A DNA stretch of 64,000 bases from Chloroflexi bacterium UBA5189 (GCA_002413045.1 DHWF01000051.1:73883-137882); one strand, 5' to 3'. Shown: positions 51,913 to 60,844, numbered from the stretch's first letter. Notes: generated by a model not told the origin, from the letters alone. Program-made: numbers and translations.

Positions 51913-52692
51913 ATGACACAGCTTCTGACCAAGATTGGCCACCGACCTGCATGGGTCGACCTCTCCAGCGCCGATCCGGCCCGCTCGCGGGACTTCTACT
52001 CGAAGCTTTTCGGCTGGCAGATCGACGTGAATCCAGATCCGAAGTTCGGCGGCTACGGTCGCGCGACCGTGCACGGCCGCGATGCGGCTGGCATCACCCC
52101 GACGCAGGCGAAGGACCAGCCGACGGCGTGGAATTTCTACATCCACACCGGCGACGTGGACTCCACTGCCCGTGCCGTCGAGGCCGCCGGCGGCAAGGTC
52201 GAGATGGAGCCGACGGACATCCCGGACCAGGGCCGCATGGCGGTCTTCAAGGATCCGACCGGTGCTTTCATCTCCGTCTGGCAGCCGACCCGCATGGCCG
52301 GCTTCGAGGTGGATGGCCCCAATACGTTCGGCTGGGCTGAGCTCCAGGCGCGCGGCATCGAGAAGGCCGTGCCGTTCTACGAGCGGGTGTTCGGTTGGAC
52401 GACGAAGCGGACGCCGGTCCCCGGCGGTTCTGACTACCTCGAGTTCCAGCTCGATGGAGAGAGCGTCGCCGGGGCGACCGAGATGAACCCGATGGTCGCG
52501 CCGTCGGTGCCCAACCACTGGCTGGTGTACTTCACGGTCGACGACGTCGGCGCGGCGGCCATGCGGGCCGTCACCCTCGGCGCTCGCGAGATCGTGGCGC
52601 CCCAGAACTACGGCGGCGGTGATTTCGCGATCCTCGCCGACCCGCAGGGTGCCGCGTTCGGTCTGTACAAGTCAGCCTCGACCCAGCGCTGA
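51913..52692 (+). CDS. Two-domain VOC-family protein
   Basis: A 259-residue protein with two glyoxalase-like domains. Domain 1 has WVDLSSADPARSRDFYSKLF and FKDPTGAFISVWQP; domain 2 has WAELQARGIEKAVPFYERVF and ILADPQGAAFGLYKSA. Such two-domain VOC proteins are frequent in high-GC genomes; the best-studied relatives are hydroxylases and resistance proteins. It has a ribosome site GGGGGAA ahead of ATG. A small hairpin with loop AGAC (5-bp C/G stem near 51868-51881) lies upstream. Confidence 0.88.
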   Translation: MTQLLTKIGHRPAWVDLSSADPARSRDFYSKLFGWQIDVNPDPKFGGYGRATVHGRDAAGITPTQAKDQPTAWNFYIHTGDVDSTARAVEAAGGKVEMEPTDIPDQGRMAVFKDPTGAFISVWQPTRMAGFEVDGPNTFGWAELQARGIEKAVPFYERVFGWTTKRTPVPGGSDYLEFQLDGESVAGATEMNPMVAPSVPNHWLVYFTVDDVGAAAMRAVTLGAREIVAPQNYGGGDFAILADPQGAAFGLYKSASTQR

Positions 52693-52762
52693 GCCGGGTC
52701 CGGCCGCTCAATCGACGCTCGAGCTGACCGCTCGCGCGTCGTTCGATTCCAGGCGCCTGCCG

Positions 52763-53710
52763 TCAGCTCTGTGTTGACCCATGGACGGCGTCGAGGGTCC
52801 CCTTGCGTCGACGCTCGACATCGTCGAGGGTCGCGATGACGTCACGCCAGGCCTCGAGGAGCTGGCTCGCGTCCGAGGCGGCCGGGCTGGGCCGGCGCGA
52901 GGCGGCGTGCGCTGCCAGCATCGCCGTCCGCATCGCCGTGACTGTCGTCGTCGTGGTGGCCCGCATGAGCCAGATCAGCTCGAGGTTGCTCTGCTCGATC
53001 CGGCGAAGGGCGGCGTAGCCCTGGGTCGAGACGGAAAGCTGGAGCAGCAAATCGCGCCGCCGCTGCCTGGTCGCGTACAGGACCTCGTTGCGGAGGCGCG
53101 TGGCCGCCGCGGGCGCAGTGACCGAGATCGCCTCGATCCGGTCGTCGAGCGCCTCGTCGATCCGCGCGGCGATGGCGGCGCACTCGCGGATCGCCCGGAT
53201 CTGGGTCCAGAGGGCGCGTTCCTGCTGGTTCAACACGCCGTTGTCGACGTCGAGCACCTCGCGCTCGGCATCGATCGCGCCGACGAGCTCGCGGATCCGC
53301 TCCTCGACGTCCTCGGTCGCGCGGGCGACCTCCTCGGCAGACCGCGATCGGTCCTTCGCGAGGCGCACGAGCCGTTCCGCGATCCGGCGCAGCTCGCGCT
53401 GGCTCGCCGCGAGCGGCCACCGATCCGCCAGCTCGTGCTCCAGGGTCCGCACGGGCTGATCGCCGAAGCGCGACGCAATGGCGGTGGTCGTGCGGATCTC
53501 GCGCTCGCCGAGCTGCTCGACGGACGTCAGCGCGCGCCGGTAGGTCGCCGAGTCCGGGTCGGCGTCGACGACGGACGCGACGAACCGCGCGGCGATGCCG
53601 TCGATGCGCTCGGCCTGGTCGGACTCGAGCGAGTCGTCGGGTTCGAGCGCGAGCTCCGCGTCCGACTGATCGGCGTCGGCATCCTCCGCGCCGGGACGAC
53701 GCGTCGTCAG
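52763..53710 (-). CDS. TelA-like toxic-anion-resistance protein with CTG start
   Basis: A TelA-family protein (PF05816-like), helical and charged, of 315 residues if it starts at CTG 53710. The recognisable family region runs QLGEREIRTTTAIASRFGDQ then PVRTLEHEL, followed by helices with EEVARATEDVEERIRELVG and a C-terminal MRATTTTTVTAMRTAM block. From the GTG at 53452 alone the N-terminal third (IDGIAARFVASVVDADPDSA and the LGEREIR motif) is lost, and between them there is no ATG, GTG or TTG in frame. The CTG overlaps the flotillin TGA (CTGA), which fits coupled translation. TelA relatives affect tellurite and antimicrobial resistance. Confidence 0.7.
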   Translation of the reverse strand: MTTRRPGAEDADADQSDAELALEPDDSLESDQAERIDGIAARFVASVVDADPDSATYRRALTSVEQLGEREIRTTTAIASRFGDQPVRTLEHELADRWPLAASQRELRRIAERLVRLAKDRSRSAEEVARATEDVEERIRELVGAIDAEREVLDVDNGVLNQQERALWTQIRAIRECAAIAARIDEALDDRIEAISVTAPAAATRLRNEVLYATRQRRRDLLLQLSVSTQGYAALRRIEQSNLELIWLMRATTTTTVTAMRTAMLAAHAASRRPSPAASDASQLLEAWRDVIATLDDVERRRKGTLDAVHGSTQS

Positions 53711-55233
53711 GCCGAGGCCCCGCCGCCGGCCTTGCCCGACGACGACTCGCTCGAGCTCGGCTTCGACCGCCCGGCCGGTCGCGAGGCTGCCGCGCCTGCC
53801 TTCACGGGTTCGACCGCGGGCGCGCTCTTACCGTTCGATTCGCTGACATGGCTGCGCGGCCCGATTGCCGGCATGAGGGACTCGCGCGCCATCGTCGTGA
53901 GGGCGCCCGCTTGCTGGATGATCTGGGCCAGGGCGCCGGTGACGCCCTCGGCGCCGTTGAGGACCGTGAACGAGCCGACGTGCTCGAACGGCGACGCCGC
54001 CGCCGCCACGATCGCCGGCAGGTTCTCGGCGATCTGCTGGGCGATGACGGCTTCCTGGTTCTGGCTCAATGCGGCGGCTCGGCGCTCGATGCCGGCCGCC
54101 TCGGCCTCCATCCGCGCTCGAATGGCGTCCGCCTCTGCGAGGCCGCGGGCGCGGATCGCGTCCGCCTCTGCCTGCCCATTGATGCGGGTGGCGCCGGCCT
54201 GCGCCTCAGCCTGGATCTTCGTGGCGGCTGCCTGGGCTTCCGCGTTCAGGCGGACCTGCTGCGCCGCGGCCTCCGCTGCGCGAATCGCGACGTCGCGGCC
54301 GGCCGTGGCGAGCGTCGTCTGCTTGTACGCCTCCGCGTCGGCAGGGCGCCGCACGTCGACCTGGAGCTGCTGCTCCTTCTGCTCCGCCTGGAGCTCGGCG
54401 ACCTTGGTCTCCTCCTGGACGACCGCCTGGCGCGCGGTCGCCTGGGCGAGTGGGCCCTGCTGGCCGGCGTTCTGGTTTGCCCGGTCGATCTCGGCCTGGA
54501 AGCCGGCCTTCTTGATCTCCGTGTCGCGCACGGACGACGCGATCTGCGCCGCCGCGGTCTGCTCCTGGGCGACGGCGTCGCGATCGGCGGTGGCGCGCGC
54601 GATGCGGGCGTTGCGCTCGACCTCGGCCTGATGCGGAACCGCGAGATTCTCGATGTAGCTGGAGGGGCTCGTGACCTCCTGGATCTGGAACGAGTCGATG
54701 ACGAGCCCGAACGACTCCATCTCCTGGCTGCAGCGGTCGCGGACCTGCTGGGCGAACTTGTCCTGGTCGCTGATCATCTCCTCGACGGTCAGCGAGCCGG
54801 CGATACCGCGAAGGTGGCCGACGAAGACGTTCTGGACCTTCGACTCGAGCTCGGCGGCGGGCCGGTCGAGGAAGCGCCGGGCGGCGTTGGCGATCGACGG
54901 GAAGTCGTCACCGACCTTGTAGACGACGACGCCGCGCAGATCGAGCTTTATCTTCTGCTGGCTGACGCACGGCACCTGGATCTCGCTCTCGTGGGCCTCG
55001 AGCGAGAGGGTTCTGACCTTGGTGACGCCCGGCACGACGAGCGCGCCTCGCCCGGTCACGATCCGGAAGCCCATCTTGCCGCCGGGCCCATCGAGGGCGC
55101 CGCGGGAGCGGAAGCCGGAGATGATGAGGGCCTCGTCCGGCTCGGCGATCCGCCAGCTCATGCGGAACAGCACGACGAGAACCACGAGGACGGCAACGAC
55201 GATGCCGATGATCACGAACACCGCGATGTCCAT
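53707..55233 (-). CDS. Flotillin-like SPFH-domain protein
   Basis: A 508-residue flotillin. An N-terminal membrane segment (VFVIIGIVVAVLVVLVVLF) is followed by an SPFH domain (about 27-200; VTKVRTLSLEAHESEIQVP and LDRPAAELESKVQNVFVGHL) and a long Ala/Glu-rich coiled coil (about 210-390: AEAQAAATKIQAEAQAGAT). The C-terminus is a low-complexity Ser/Ala/Gly/Lys tail. Flotillins scaffold membrane microdomains. The ATG directly abuts the stop of the small NfeD-like gene (TAGATG), and its stop overlaps the TelA-like gene. Confidence 0.93.
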   Translation of the reverse strand: MDIAVFVIIGIVVAVLVVLVVLFRMSWRIAEPDEALIISGFRSRGALDGPGGKMGFRIVTGRGALVVPGVTKVRTLSLEAHESEIQVPCVSQQKIKLDLRGVVVYKVGDDFPSIANAARRFLDRPAAELESKVQNVFVGHLRGIAGSLTVEEMISDQDKFAQQVRDRCSQEMESFGLVIDSFQIQEVTSPSSYIENLAVPHQAEVERNARIARATADRDAVAQEQTAAAQIASSVRDTEIKKAGFQAEIDRANQNAGQQGPLAQATARQAVVQEETKVAELQAEQKEQQLQVDVRRPADAEAYKQTTLATAGRDVAIRAAEAAAQQVRLNAEAQAAATKIQAEAQAGATRINGQAEADAIRARGLAEADAIRARMEAEAAGIERRAAALSQNQEAVIAQQIAENLPAIVAAAASPFEHVGSFTVLNGAEGVTGALAQIIQQAGALTTMARESLMPAIGPRSHVSESNGKSAPAVEPVKAGAAASRPAGRSKPSSSESSSGKAGGGASA

Positions 55234-55458
55234 CTAGGGAAGCCTCAGGCTATCGGTCGGCTCCACTTCGACGGTGCGCGCCCCCAGGGAGCCAACCACG
55301 ATCACCTGGGCGTGTTTTGGAATCGATAGGGTCGCGTCGCTCGAGCGTGCCAGGAAGCGTTCGCTCCCCTGCCGGACTTCGATCAGGACCTCACCGAGAT
55401 GTCCCGGGGTGATCGCTGCCGTCACCCGCCCGAGCTTGCCCACGACGTCTGCCGCCAC
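55234..55458 (-). CDS. NfeD-like small OB-fold protein
   Basis: A 74-residue protein resembling the C-terminal OB-fold of NfeD: VVGKLGRVTAAITPGHLGEV then VIVVGSLGARTVEVEP. NfeD partners are encoded next to flotillins; here only the soluble OB-fold remains and no membrane helix is present. GTG at 55458 has GGGAGG just upstream. It is the first gene of the NfeD-flotillin-TelA operon. Confidence 0.75.
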   Translation of the reverse strand: MAADVVGKLGRVTAAITPGHLGEVLIEVRQGSERFLARSSDATLSIPKHAQVIVVGSLGARTVEVEPTDSLRLP

Positions 55459-55573
55459 GGTCCTCCCTCACCCCGTCGACTGCCACGACGTGACCATCAA
55501 TGATAGGCCGGTCGACAAGGAGGGTACGCGCGAGCGACAGGCGCCGGCATACCCAGGGCCGTATCGTGGCGGA

Positions 55574-56071
55574 ATGCCGGGCGAATCGTTCTTCCTGGTC
55601 TTCGGGGGGCTTGGGGTGTCGCTGGCTGGTTTCGCTGGCCTGATCAATGCGCTCGATCGGTCGCCGGAGCGCAGGTCGCCCCTGACCGCCTACCGGATTC
55701 GAACCATCGTCCTCCTCGGCTTCTCGCTCACGATCACGGGCCTGGGAACGATCGCCACGTACACCGCGACAGGCGGCGACCTGGCGGTGGCGATTCGCAT
55801 TGGGACCCTGTCCCGTGTCGCGGTGCTCGTGTCCGGGCTTGCAACCGACCTGCGGCCCGGGCCCGCATGGCCCAACGAACGAGAGCGACGGTTCGCGAAC
55901 CTCATCGGGGTCACGATGCTCCTGATCACCCTTGGGAACGTCGTCGTCGCGAGCCTCGGATACCTCGAGCTGATCATGCTCATGAGCCTGACCGGGCCCG
56001 TCACGATCTTCTACAACACGATCCGCGCCGCCACTGGCCCGGAAACCGATCCCGAACCGACGCTCCGGTGA
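55574..56071 (+). CDS. Small membrane protein
   Basis: A 165-residue protein with four likely membrane helices: FFLVFGGLGVSLAGFAGLI, TIVLLGFSLTITGLGTIATY, a third after RIGTLSRVAVLVSGLAT, and LITLGNVVVASLGYLELI. Start ATG at 55574; the open frame extends upstream but has no ribosome site or family logic there. Its stop overlaps the next gene (GTGA), so both are translated together. No function can be assigned. Confidence 0.7.
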   Translation: MPGESFFLVFGGLGVSLAGFAGLINALDRSPERRSPLTAYRIRTIVLLGFSLTITGLGTIATYTATGGDLAVAIRIGTLSRVAVLVSGLATDLRPGPAWPNERERRFANLIGVTMLLITLGNVVVASLGYLELIMLMSLTGPVTIFYNTIRAATGPETDPEPTLR

Positions 56072-56661
56072 CCACGACACGTGTTGCCTGGCGCCGATCC
56101 GACGAGATCGAGGCCGACGAGTTCTGCACGCTGAGCGTCCGCGGCGGCGGGCTGTCGCTGGTCGGGACGATCCTCGGCGCGGAGGGCGGCCAGCCGATCC
56201 GGATCGAGTACCGCGTGCTCGCCGACGCCAAGGGCTTCACGACCGCCGTCCACGTGCGGCAGCTCGTCGGGTTCGATCAGCGCGCGATCGCGCTCCTCCG
56301 CGACGCCAAGGGCAACTGGACGGTTGACGGCCAGCGCGTCGCAGGGCTTCGGGGCTGCTCCGATGTCGACCTCGGGTGCAGCCCGTCGACGAACACGCTG
56401 CCGATCCGCCGCCTGCGTTTGGGCGTTGGCGCGTCACGGACGATCTCCGCCGCGTGGGTCCTCTTCCCGGACCTGCGCGTCGAGAAGGCCGCCCAGACCT
56501 ACAAGCGGCTCGATGAAAGCACGTACCGATACTCGAGCGGCACGTTCGAAGCGGACCTCACCGTCGACGACGACGGGCTCGTGACCTCGTACGCGGAGTG
56601 GCGGCGCACCGCCTACTCCCTCGGCCCGGACGACTCCGCGCCGCTCGACGCCGTCCCATAG
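56068..56661 (+). CDS. Putative glycolipid-binding (PF06475-like) protein
   Basis: A 197-residue protein with the sequence pattern of PF06475 putative glycolipid-binding proteins: CTLSVRGGGLSLVGTILGAE, YRVLADAKGFTTAVHVRQL, then GCSDVDLGCSPSTNTLPIRR near residue 98 and the closing YRYSSGTFEADLTVDDDGLV. The GC-S-D-V-D-L-(x)CSP-TN-LPIRR block is the family signature. GTG at 56068 overlaps the previous gene's stop by four bases. The biochemical role is unproven for the family. Confidence 0.85.
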   Translation: MTTTRVAWRRSDEIEADEFCTLSVRGGGLSLVGTILGAEGGQPIRIEYRVLADAKGFTTAVHVRQLVGFDQRAIALLRDAKGNWTVDGQRVAGLRGCSDVDLGCSPSTNTLPIRRLRLGVGASRTISAAWVLFPDLRVEKAAQTYKRLDESTYRYSSGTFEADLTVDDDGLVTSYAEWRRTAYSLGPDDSAPLDAVP

Positions 56662-56708
56662 CGTCGGCGCACACGTCCCGGCGCTGGTGGATCTCGTGGA
56701 CGATGCCG

Positions 56709-56867
56709 AACTAACACCCGGGGGTCGGTATGCACCAATTCCACGTGTGATCCGAGCATGCTGAGACAGCGGCGCATGCCGATCCGAGCGTGGATGGTGG
56801 TGGATTTGGGACATCTGCGCCCAGTCGATCCCGATCCGTGCGACCTTACGACCCGGGGGTGGTAGTT
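56709..56867. repeat. Inverted-repeat-bounded segment in a 330-base gene-free gap
   Basis: The gap 56662-56991 has no supported gene. Within it a 19-base arm at 56709-56727 and its imperfect reverse complement at 56849-56867 (16 of 19 matching) bound 159 bases, and GATCCGAGC occurs twice inside (56750 and 56782). A MITE-like element or two opposed regulator sites are possible. No target-site duplication was seen. Confidence 0.35.
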
Positions 56868-56991
56868 AGGCAGGAAGAGCGGCCAGCGGCCGGTGCGCGA
56901 GCCGCGTCGAAGCACATCTCCTCGCGCTGGGTGGCCTATTCGCGGCCTCGTACTCGATACGTGACGTGCGTGGCGCAGGGTGACGAGTTGG

Positions 56992-57663
56992 TCATGCCGA
57001 GAGGTCCTTGTCCTCCATCTCCCAGGCGTGGTCGAGCGTGTGGAAGGCCGAGTGCCGGATGAGGAACGGCAGGGTCCACGAGCGCATCTTCTTCGCGACC
57101 TTGCCGGCGTTGTAGTCGCGGATTGCCTTGACGTAGGTCTCGCGGTGCTGTCGGAGTTCGTCAAGCGTGAGCGCCGGGTCGTCCTCGAGCAGCACGCCGA
57201 CCTGCTTCGCAAAGTCAAGGCGCTCGACGCGGAGCACATGGCGGATGATGTGATCGCGGTCGCGCCCGCCACCGCGCGGGCCGGCCCGCATTTCAGGAGT
57301 CACTCGCGCAGCCACCGCATCGAAGTAGGCCCAGGCCGCCTTCAGAAGCTTGATCCGACGCTCGAGGTCTTCCGCCTCGAGCTGACTGTGCTCGGTCGAG
57401 GAGGGCGAGAACGAGATGCCCCAGAAGTCCGTCGAGCCCGTGCCGACGCGGTTCTCCACGATCTCCAGCGGGCCCGCGGCGTCGAACTCACTGGCCAACC
57501 CGGCGAGCTGCGCGATGGGCCGGTAGCGCGGTCGATACGCCTCGAGCGTCGTCAGGGCGACCTCGGCGCTCTTCGCCCCGCGGTTCCAGCCAGGCCAGTC
57601 GAGGCTGAACGCAACGGATCGTTTGTCCCTGGTCCCGTGCTCGACGACCGTGCGAACAGGCAT
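56992..57663 (-). CDS. Uncharacterised helical protein, DinB-like C-terminus
   Basis: A 223-residue protein with normal codon use. The N-terminal part contains WPGWNRGAKSAEVALTTLEA and a beta-rich middle (RVGTGSTDFWGISFSP). The C-terminal half is helical with a possible metal-binding pattern of histidines: DHIIRHVLRVERL and LIRHSAFHTLDHAWEMEDK. The latter resembles the final helix of DinB-like enzymes, so a distant member of that group is plausible. I do not recognise the exact family. Confidence 0.65.
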   Translation of the reverse strand: MPVRTVVEHGTRDKRSVAFSLDWPGWNRGAKSAEVALTTLEAYRPRYRPIAQLAGLASEFDAAGPLEIVENRVGTGSTDFWGISFSPSSTEHSQLEAEDLERRIKLLKAAWAYFDAVAARVTPEMRAGPRGGGRDRDHIIRHVLRVERLDFAKQVGVLLEDDPALTLDELRQHRETYVKAIRDYNAGKVAKKMRSWTLPFLIRHSAFHTLDHAWEMEDKDLSA

Positions 57664-57675
57664 GTCGCGAGCGTA

Positions 57676-58170
57676 CTACCGGGCGGCGACGGCCTCGCCC
57701 GCGTAGGCGCGCTCGAGCTGGGCGATGTCGAGCTTGTGCATGCCGAGCATCGCCTGCATCGCGCGCTCGGCCGCGGCTCGGTCCGGGCTTACGAGCATCT
57801 CGGTCAGGCGCCGCGGCACGACCTGCCACGACAGCCCGAACCGATCCTTGAGCCAGCCGCAAACACCCGGCTCGCCGCCGCTGTCGGACAGGGCGCTCCA
57901 GTACCGATCGACCTCGGCCTGGTCCTCGCAATCGATGGAGAGCGAGATGGCCTCGGTGAATTTGAAGTCCGGCCCGCCGTTGAGGCCGATATAGGAACGA
58001 CCCGCGAGCGTGAACTCGACCGTGATCACCGAGTCCTTCGGCCCGCTCGGGGTATCGGCCGGCGATCGATCCACCGACACGATCCGGCTGTTCGGGATCA
58101 GCGACGTGTACAGCCGCGCGGCCTCCTCGGCCGTGCCGTCGAACCACAGACAGGGCGAGATCTTGTCCAT
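57676..58170 (-). CDS. PhnB-like VOC-family protein
   Basis: A 164-residue VOC protein of the PhnB/3-demethylubiquinone-methyltransferase-like group. It begins ISPCLWFDGTAEEAARLYTS, has VITVEFTLAGRSYIGLNGG, SLSIDCEDQAEVDRYWSAL, and GVCGWLKDRFGLSWQVVP, all typical. ATG at 58170 is preferred because AGGAGGT lies five bases upstream; the 58200 start adds a short non-conserved tail. It is on the same strand as the gene at 56992, 12 bases away. Confidence 0.9.
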   Translation of the reverse strand: MDKISPCLWFDGTAEEAARLYTSLIPNSRIVSVDRSPADTPSGPKDSVITVEFTLAGRSYIGLNGGPDFKFTEAISLSIDCEDQAEVDRYWSALSDSGGEPGVCGWLKDRFGLSWQVVPRRLTEMLVSPDRAAAERAMQAMLGMHKLDIAQLERAYAGEAVAAR

Positions 58171-58248
58171 CGTGGACCTCCTGCGTTGTGCTGCCTCCAC
58201 CCTACCCCGCCGGGTTGCCTTCTGGCTTGCAGCGGCGTTACAGGTGGA

Positions 58249-58971
58249 TCAGTCGCTGCCGCGGACCTCGTAGGTGGCGAGGCGATAGGACGCGATCGCG
58301 AGCGCGGCGACCAGCGCGATCGCGGCGTACGGCACCGCGGCGTTGCCGACGACCGAGTCGATGACGCTCGGCGACACGAGGTGGACGATGCCGCGCACGT
58401 ACTCGCGGACGCTGAAGACCTGGGTGCCGGGCAGCAGGCCGGCGAGCAGGCCCTCCCAGATCAACGCGTAGCCGAGCCCGAGCAGGAGCCCGCGGCTGGT
58501 GAGGATGCTCAGGGCCGCGAAGATCGAGGCGTACAGGTATGAGCCAGCGAAGACCCCGATGCCGAGCGAGACCGTGATCCCGACGACGTCGGCGCCGGGT
58601 TCGGCAAGCAGGATGGCCGTCACGATCGTCGATGGCACGGTGAGCGCCGCCGTCAGCGTGCCGGCCACGGCGACCTTGGCGAGGACGATCGTCGTGCGGC
58701 TGATCGGCTTGGTGAGCAGGTGGACCGCGCTGCCGTCCTCCAGCTCCGAGCCGAGCGCGGCGGTCCCGAACACGAGCGCCACGAGCGGAAGGATGATCCG
58801 AACGACGAGGCCGTCCAGCGTCGGGCCGACCTCGGCGATCCCGTCCGAGTTCGCCCGCACCAGCAGCCCGACGAGGATCGGGACTCCGGCCAGCAGCAGC
58901 ATGAGGACGGTCCGTCGCCGGCCGACGAGCGCTCGCAGCGTGACCCGCGCGACCTCGGGGAAGATCGTCAT
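58249..58971 (-). CDS. ABC-2-type transporter permease
   Basis: A 240-residue permease with about six membrane helices (LMLLLAGVPILVGLLVRA; GTLTAALTVPSTIVTAILLA; YAAIALVAALAIASYRLA). The cytoplasmic loop after helix 2 has SELEDGSAVHLLTKPISRTT, the hallmark of ABC-2 permeases of the GldA/NatAB kind. Its ATG overlaps the stop of the ATPase at 58968 by four bases. Together they form the second ATPase/permease pair in this operon. Confidence 0.88.
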   Translation of the reverse strand: MTIFPEVARVTLRALVGRRRTVLMLLLAGVPILVGLLVRANSDGIAEVGPTLDGLVVRIILPLVALVFGTAALGSELEDGSAVHLLTKPISRTTIVLAKVAVAGTLTAALTVPSTIVTAILLAEPGADVVGITVSLGIGVFAGSYLYASIFAALSILTSRGLLLGLGYALIWEGLLAGLLPGTQVFSVREYVRGIVHLVSPSVIDSVVGNAAVPYAAIALVAALAIASYRLATYEVRGSD

Positions 58972-59903
58972 CGGCGGCTCGTCAGGTACGCGAAGACGCT
59001 CTCGAGGGAATCGTCGGTCGGGGCGACCTCATAGAGCGTCACCGCAGCGTCGCGGGCGACCCGGGCGACGATCCGGGTGAAGCCGCTGAACTCGGCGACG
59101 CGCACGTTCAGGCGGCCGTCCTGGAGCTCGGCGCCGAAGACGGCCGGCTCGGCCAGGAACGCGGCAGCCAGGCGCCGGTTGTCCGACGACCGGACGACGA
59201 ACGTGTGCGGTCGATCGGTCATGAGCCGGCGAATCTGGCGGTAGTCGCCCGCGGCGGCGAGGCGGCCGGCGTTGATGACGAGCACCTGCTCGGCCAGCCG
59301 CTCGACCTCTTCGAGGATGTGCGAGGAGAACAGGATCGCCCGACCCTGGGCGGCCATCGACCGCAGCAGCTCGATCATGTGCAGGCGCTGGCGCGGGTCC
59401 ATGCCGTTGAACGGCTCGTCGAGCAGCAGGATCGTCGGATCGTGGACGAGGGCGCCGGCGATCTTGACCCGCTGGCGCATCCCCTTCGAATAGGTGCCGA
59501 TCGCGCGCCCGGCGGCGGGCTCGAGATCCACCGTCGCGATCGCGCGCGCGGCTGCGGCTGCGGGATCCGGGAGCCGCTGGAGCTTCGCGCACATCTCCAC
59601 GAACTCGCGACCGGTGAGGAAGTCGTACACGGCCTCCCGCTCCGGCACGAGCCCCACGAACCGATACACGGCGGGATTGCGCCACGCCGGCTGGCCGCCG
59701 AGCAGCACCCGGCCCGCGGATGGCCGCAGCAGCCCGGCCAGCATGTGCAGGATCGTCGTCTTGCCGGCGCCGTTTGGGCCGAGCAGGCTCGTGATCCCCG
59801 CGCCGACGCTGAACGAAACGTCGTTGACCGCCACCACGTTGCCGTACCAGCGCGACGCGCGCTCGAGCACGATGGCCGCCGGGGGTCCTGCGGGCGCCGT
59901 CAT
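58968..59903 (-). CDS. ABC transporter ATP-binding protein (CcmA/NatA type)
   Basis: A 311-residue ATPase with Walker A GPNGAGKTT, signature YSKGMRQRV and Walker B ILLLDEPFNGMDP. The C-terminal part past about 220 is the DUF4162-like extension common in NatA-type ATPases. The gene overlaps its neighbours by four bases on both sides (59900-59903 and 58968-58971), so the four transporter genes are translationally coupled. Confidence 0.92.
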   Translation of the reverse strand: MTAPAGPPAAIVLERASRWYGNVVAVNDVSFSVGAGITSLLGPNGAGKTTILHMLAGLLRPSAGRVLLGGQPAWRNPAVYRFVGLVPEREAVYDFLTGREFVEMCAKLQRLPDPAAAAARAIATVDLEPAAGRAIGTYSKGMRQRVKIAGALVHDPTILLLDEPFNGMDPRQRLHMIELLRSMAAQGRAILFSSHILEEVERLAEQVLVINAGRLAAAGDYRQIRRLMTDRPHTFVVRSSDNRRLAAAFLAEPAVFGAELQDGRLNVRVAEFSGFTRIVARVARDAAVTLYEVAPTDDSLESVFAYLTSRR

Positions 59904-60844
59904 GCGGTGAGGCCCTTGAACCGGCGGATCGTGATCGCGATCGATCCGGCGATGCCGCCCGCGGCGGTCACGAGGAACGCGATGTCCGGAACCGCATCGA
60001 GGTAGCCCTGGAACTGCCCGATCCGTGGCGTGTCGAAGAGGAACGCGTTGGTGCCGTCGAGGACCGACGTGGGGCTGAGGAGGACGAGCCAGCGCCCGAC
60101 GTCGGCCGATCCGAGACCGACCACGATGCCCGCGACGATGCTCGGAATGATGAACAGCGCGATGATCCCGGCCACGGCGTAGGCGCGGCGCGGCGTGAAC
60201 GCCGAGACCGCCATCGAGAGGCCGCCAAGGAGCCCGGCCGTCAAGGCGGCCTGCGCGATCGCGGCGGCCATCGGATGCAGGTTGTCGATCATCCCCTGCA
60301 GGACGTCCGTGGCGAGCAACGCCTGGCCCACGAACAGCAGGACCTGGGGCAGCATCTGCAGGATGAAGATCGCGACGGCGAAGCCGGCCATCCGGGCCAG
60401 CACGTAGTCCTCACGCCGCAGCGCCCGCGAGAAGTACAGGCTCAGCAGCGAGTGCCGCTGGTCGCGGCCGAACAGGTCCGGCGCCTGGGCTGCGCAGAAC
60501 AGGACCACGAAGATCCCGATCGTGCTGGCGTACGTGTCGAAGCGGACCGGCAGCTGGCCCTCGAAGCCCTGGCCGCCGGGGATCTGGCGGATCAGCGCCT
60601 GTGCGGCCACGATGGCAAGCGCCGGGATGCACACGAGGACTCCGAGCGTGATCGGCGCGATCTTGGCCCTCCCACCGCGACCGATGCCGAACGACGACCG
60701 GAGCGAGTGGCTGAACAGCGACCGGATCGCATGCGCGCGCCCGAGCCGCGGGCCCTCGTACTTGCGGTAGCCGATGTCGTAGATCGAGCCGGTCTCGGCC
60801 GCGGGTGTGGCGGCGATCACAGGAACCGTCGCGTCGGCGGTCAT
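59900..60844 (-). CDS. ABC-2-type transporter permease, first copy
   Basis: A 314-residue permease with about six helices in its C-terminal two thirds (ITLGVLVCIPALAIVAAQAL; MAGFAVAIFILQMLPQVLLF; GIIALFIIPSIVAGIVVGLG). The N-terminal 60 residues are cytoplasmic and include IYDIGYRKYEGPRLGRAHAI, a motif typical of ABC-2 permeases of this class. The loop FGRDQRHSLLSLYFSRALRR matches the same site in the partner permease. It is coupled to both flanking ATPases by ATGA overlaps. Confidence 0.88.
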   Translation of the reverse strand: MTADATVPVIAATPAAETGSIYDIGYRKYEGPRLGRAHAIRSLFSHSLRSSFGIGRGGRAKIAPITLGVLVCIPALAIVAAQALIRQIPGGQGFEGQLPVRFDTYASTIGIFVVLFCAAQAPDLFGRDQRHSLLSLYFSRALRREDYVLARMAGFAVAIFILQMLPQVLLFVGQALLATDVLQGMIDNLHPMAAAIAQAALTAGLLGGLSMAVSAFTPRRAYAVAGIIALFIIPSIVAGIVVGLGSADVGRWLVLLSPTSVLDGTNAFLFDTPRIGQFQGYLDAVPDIAFLVTAAGGIAGSIAITIRRFKGLTA

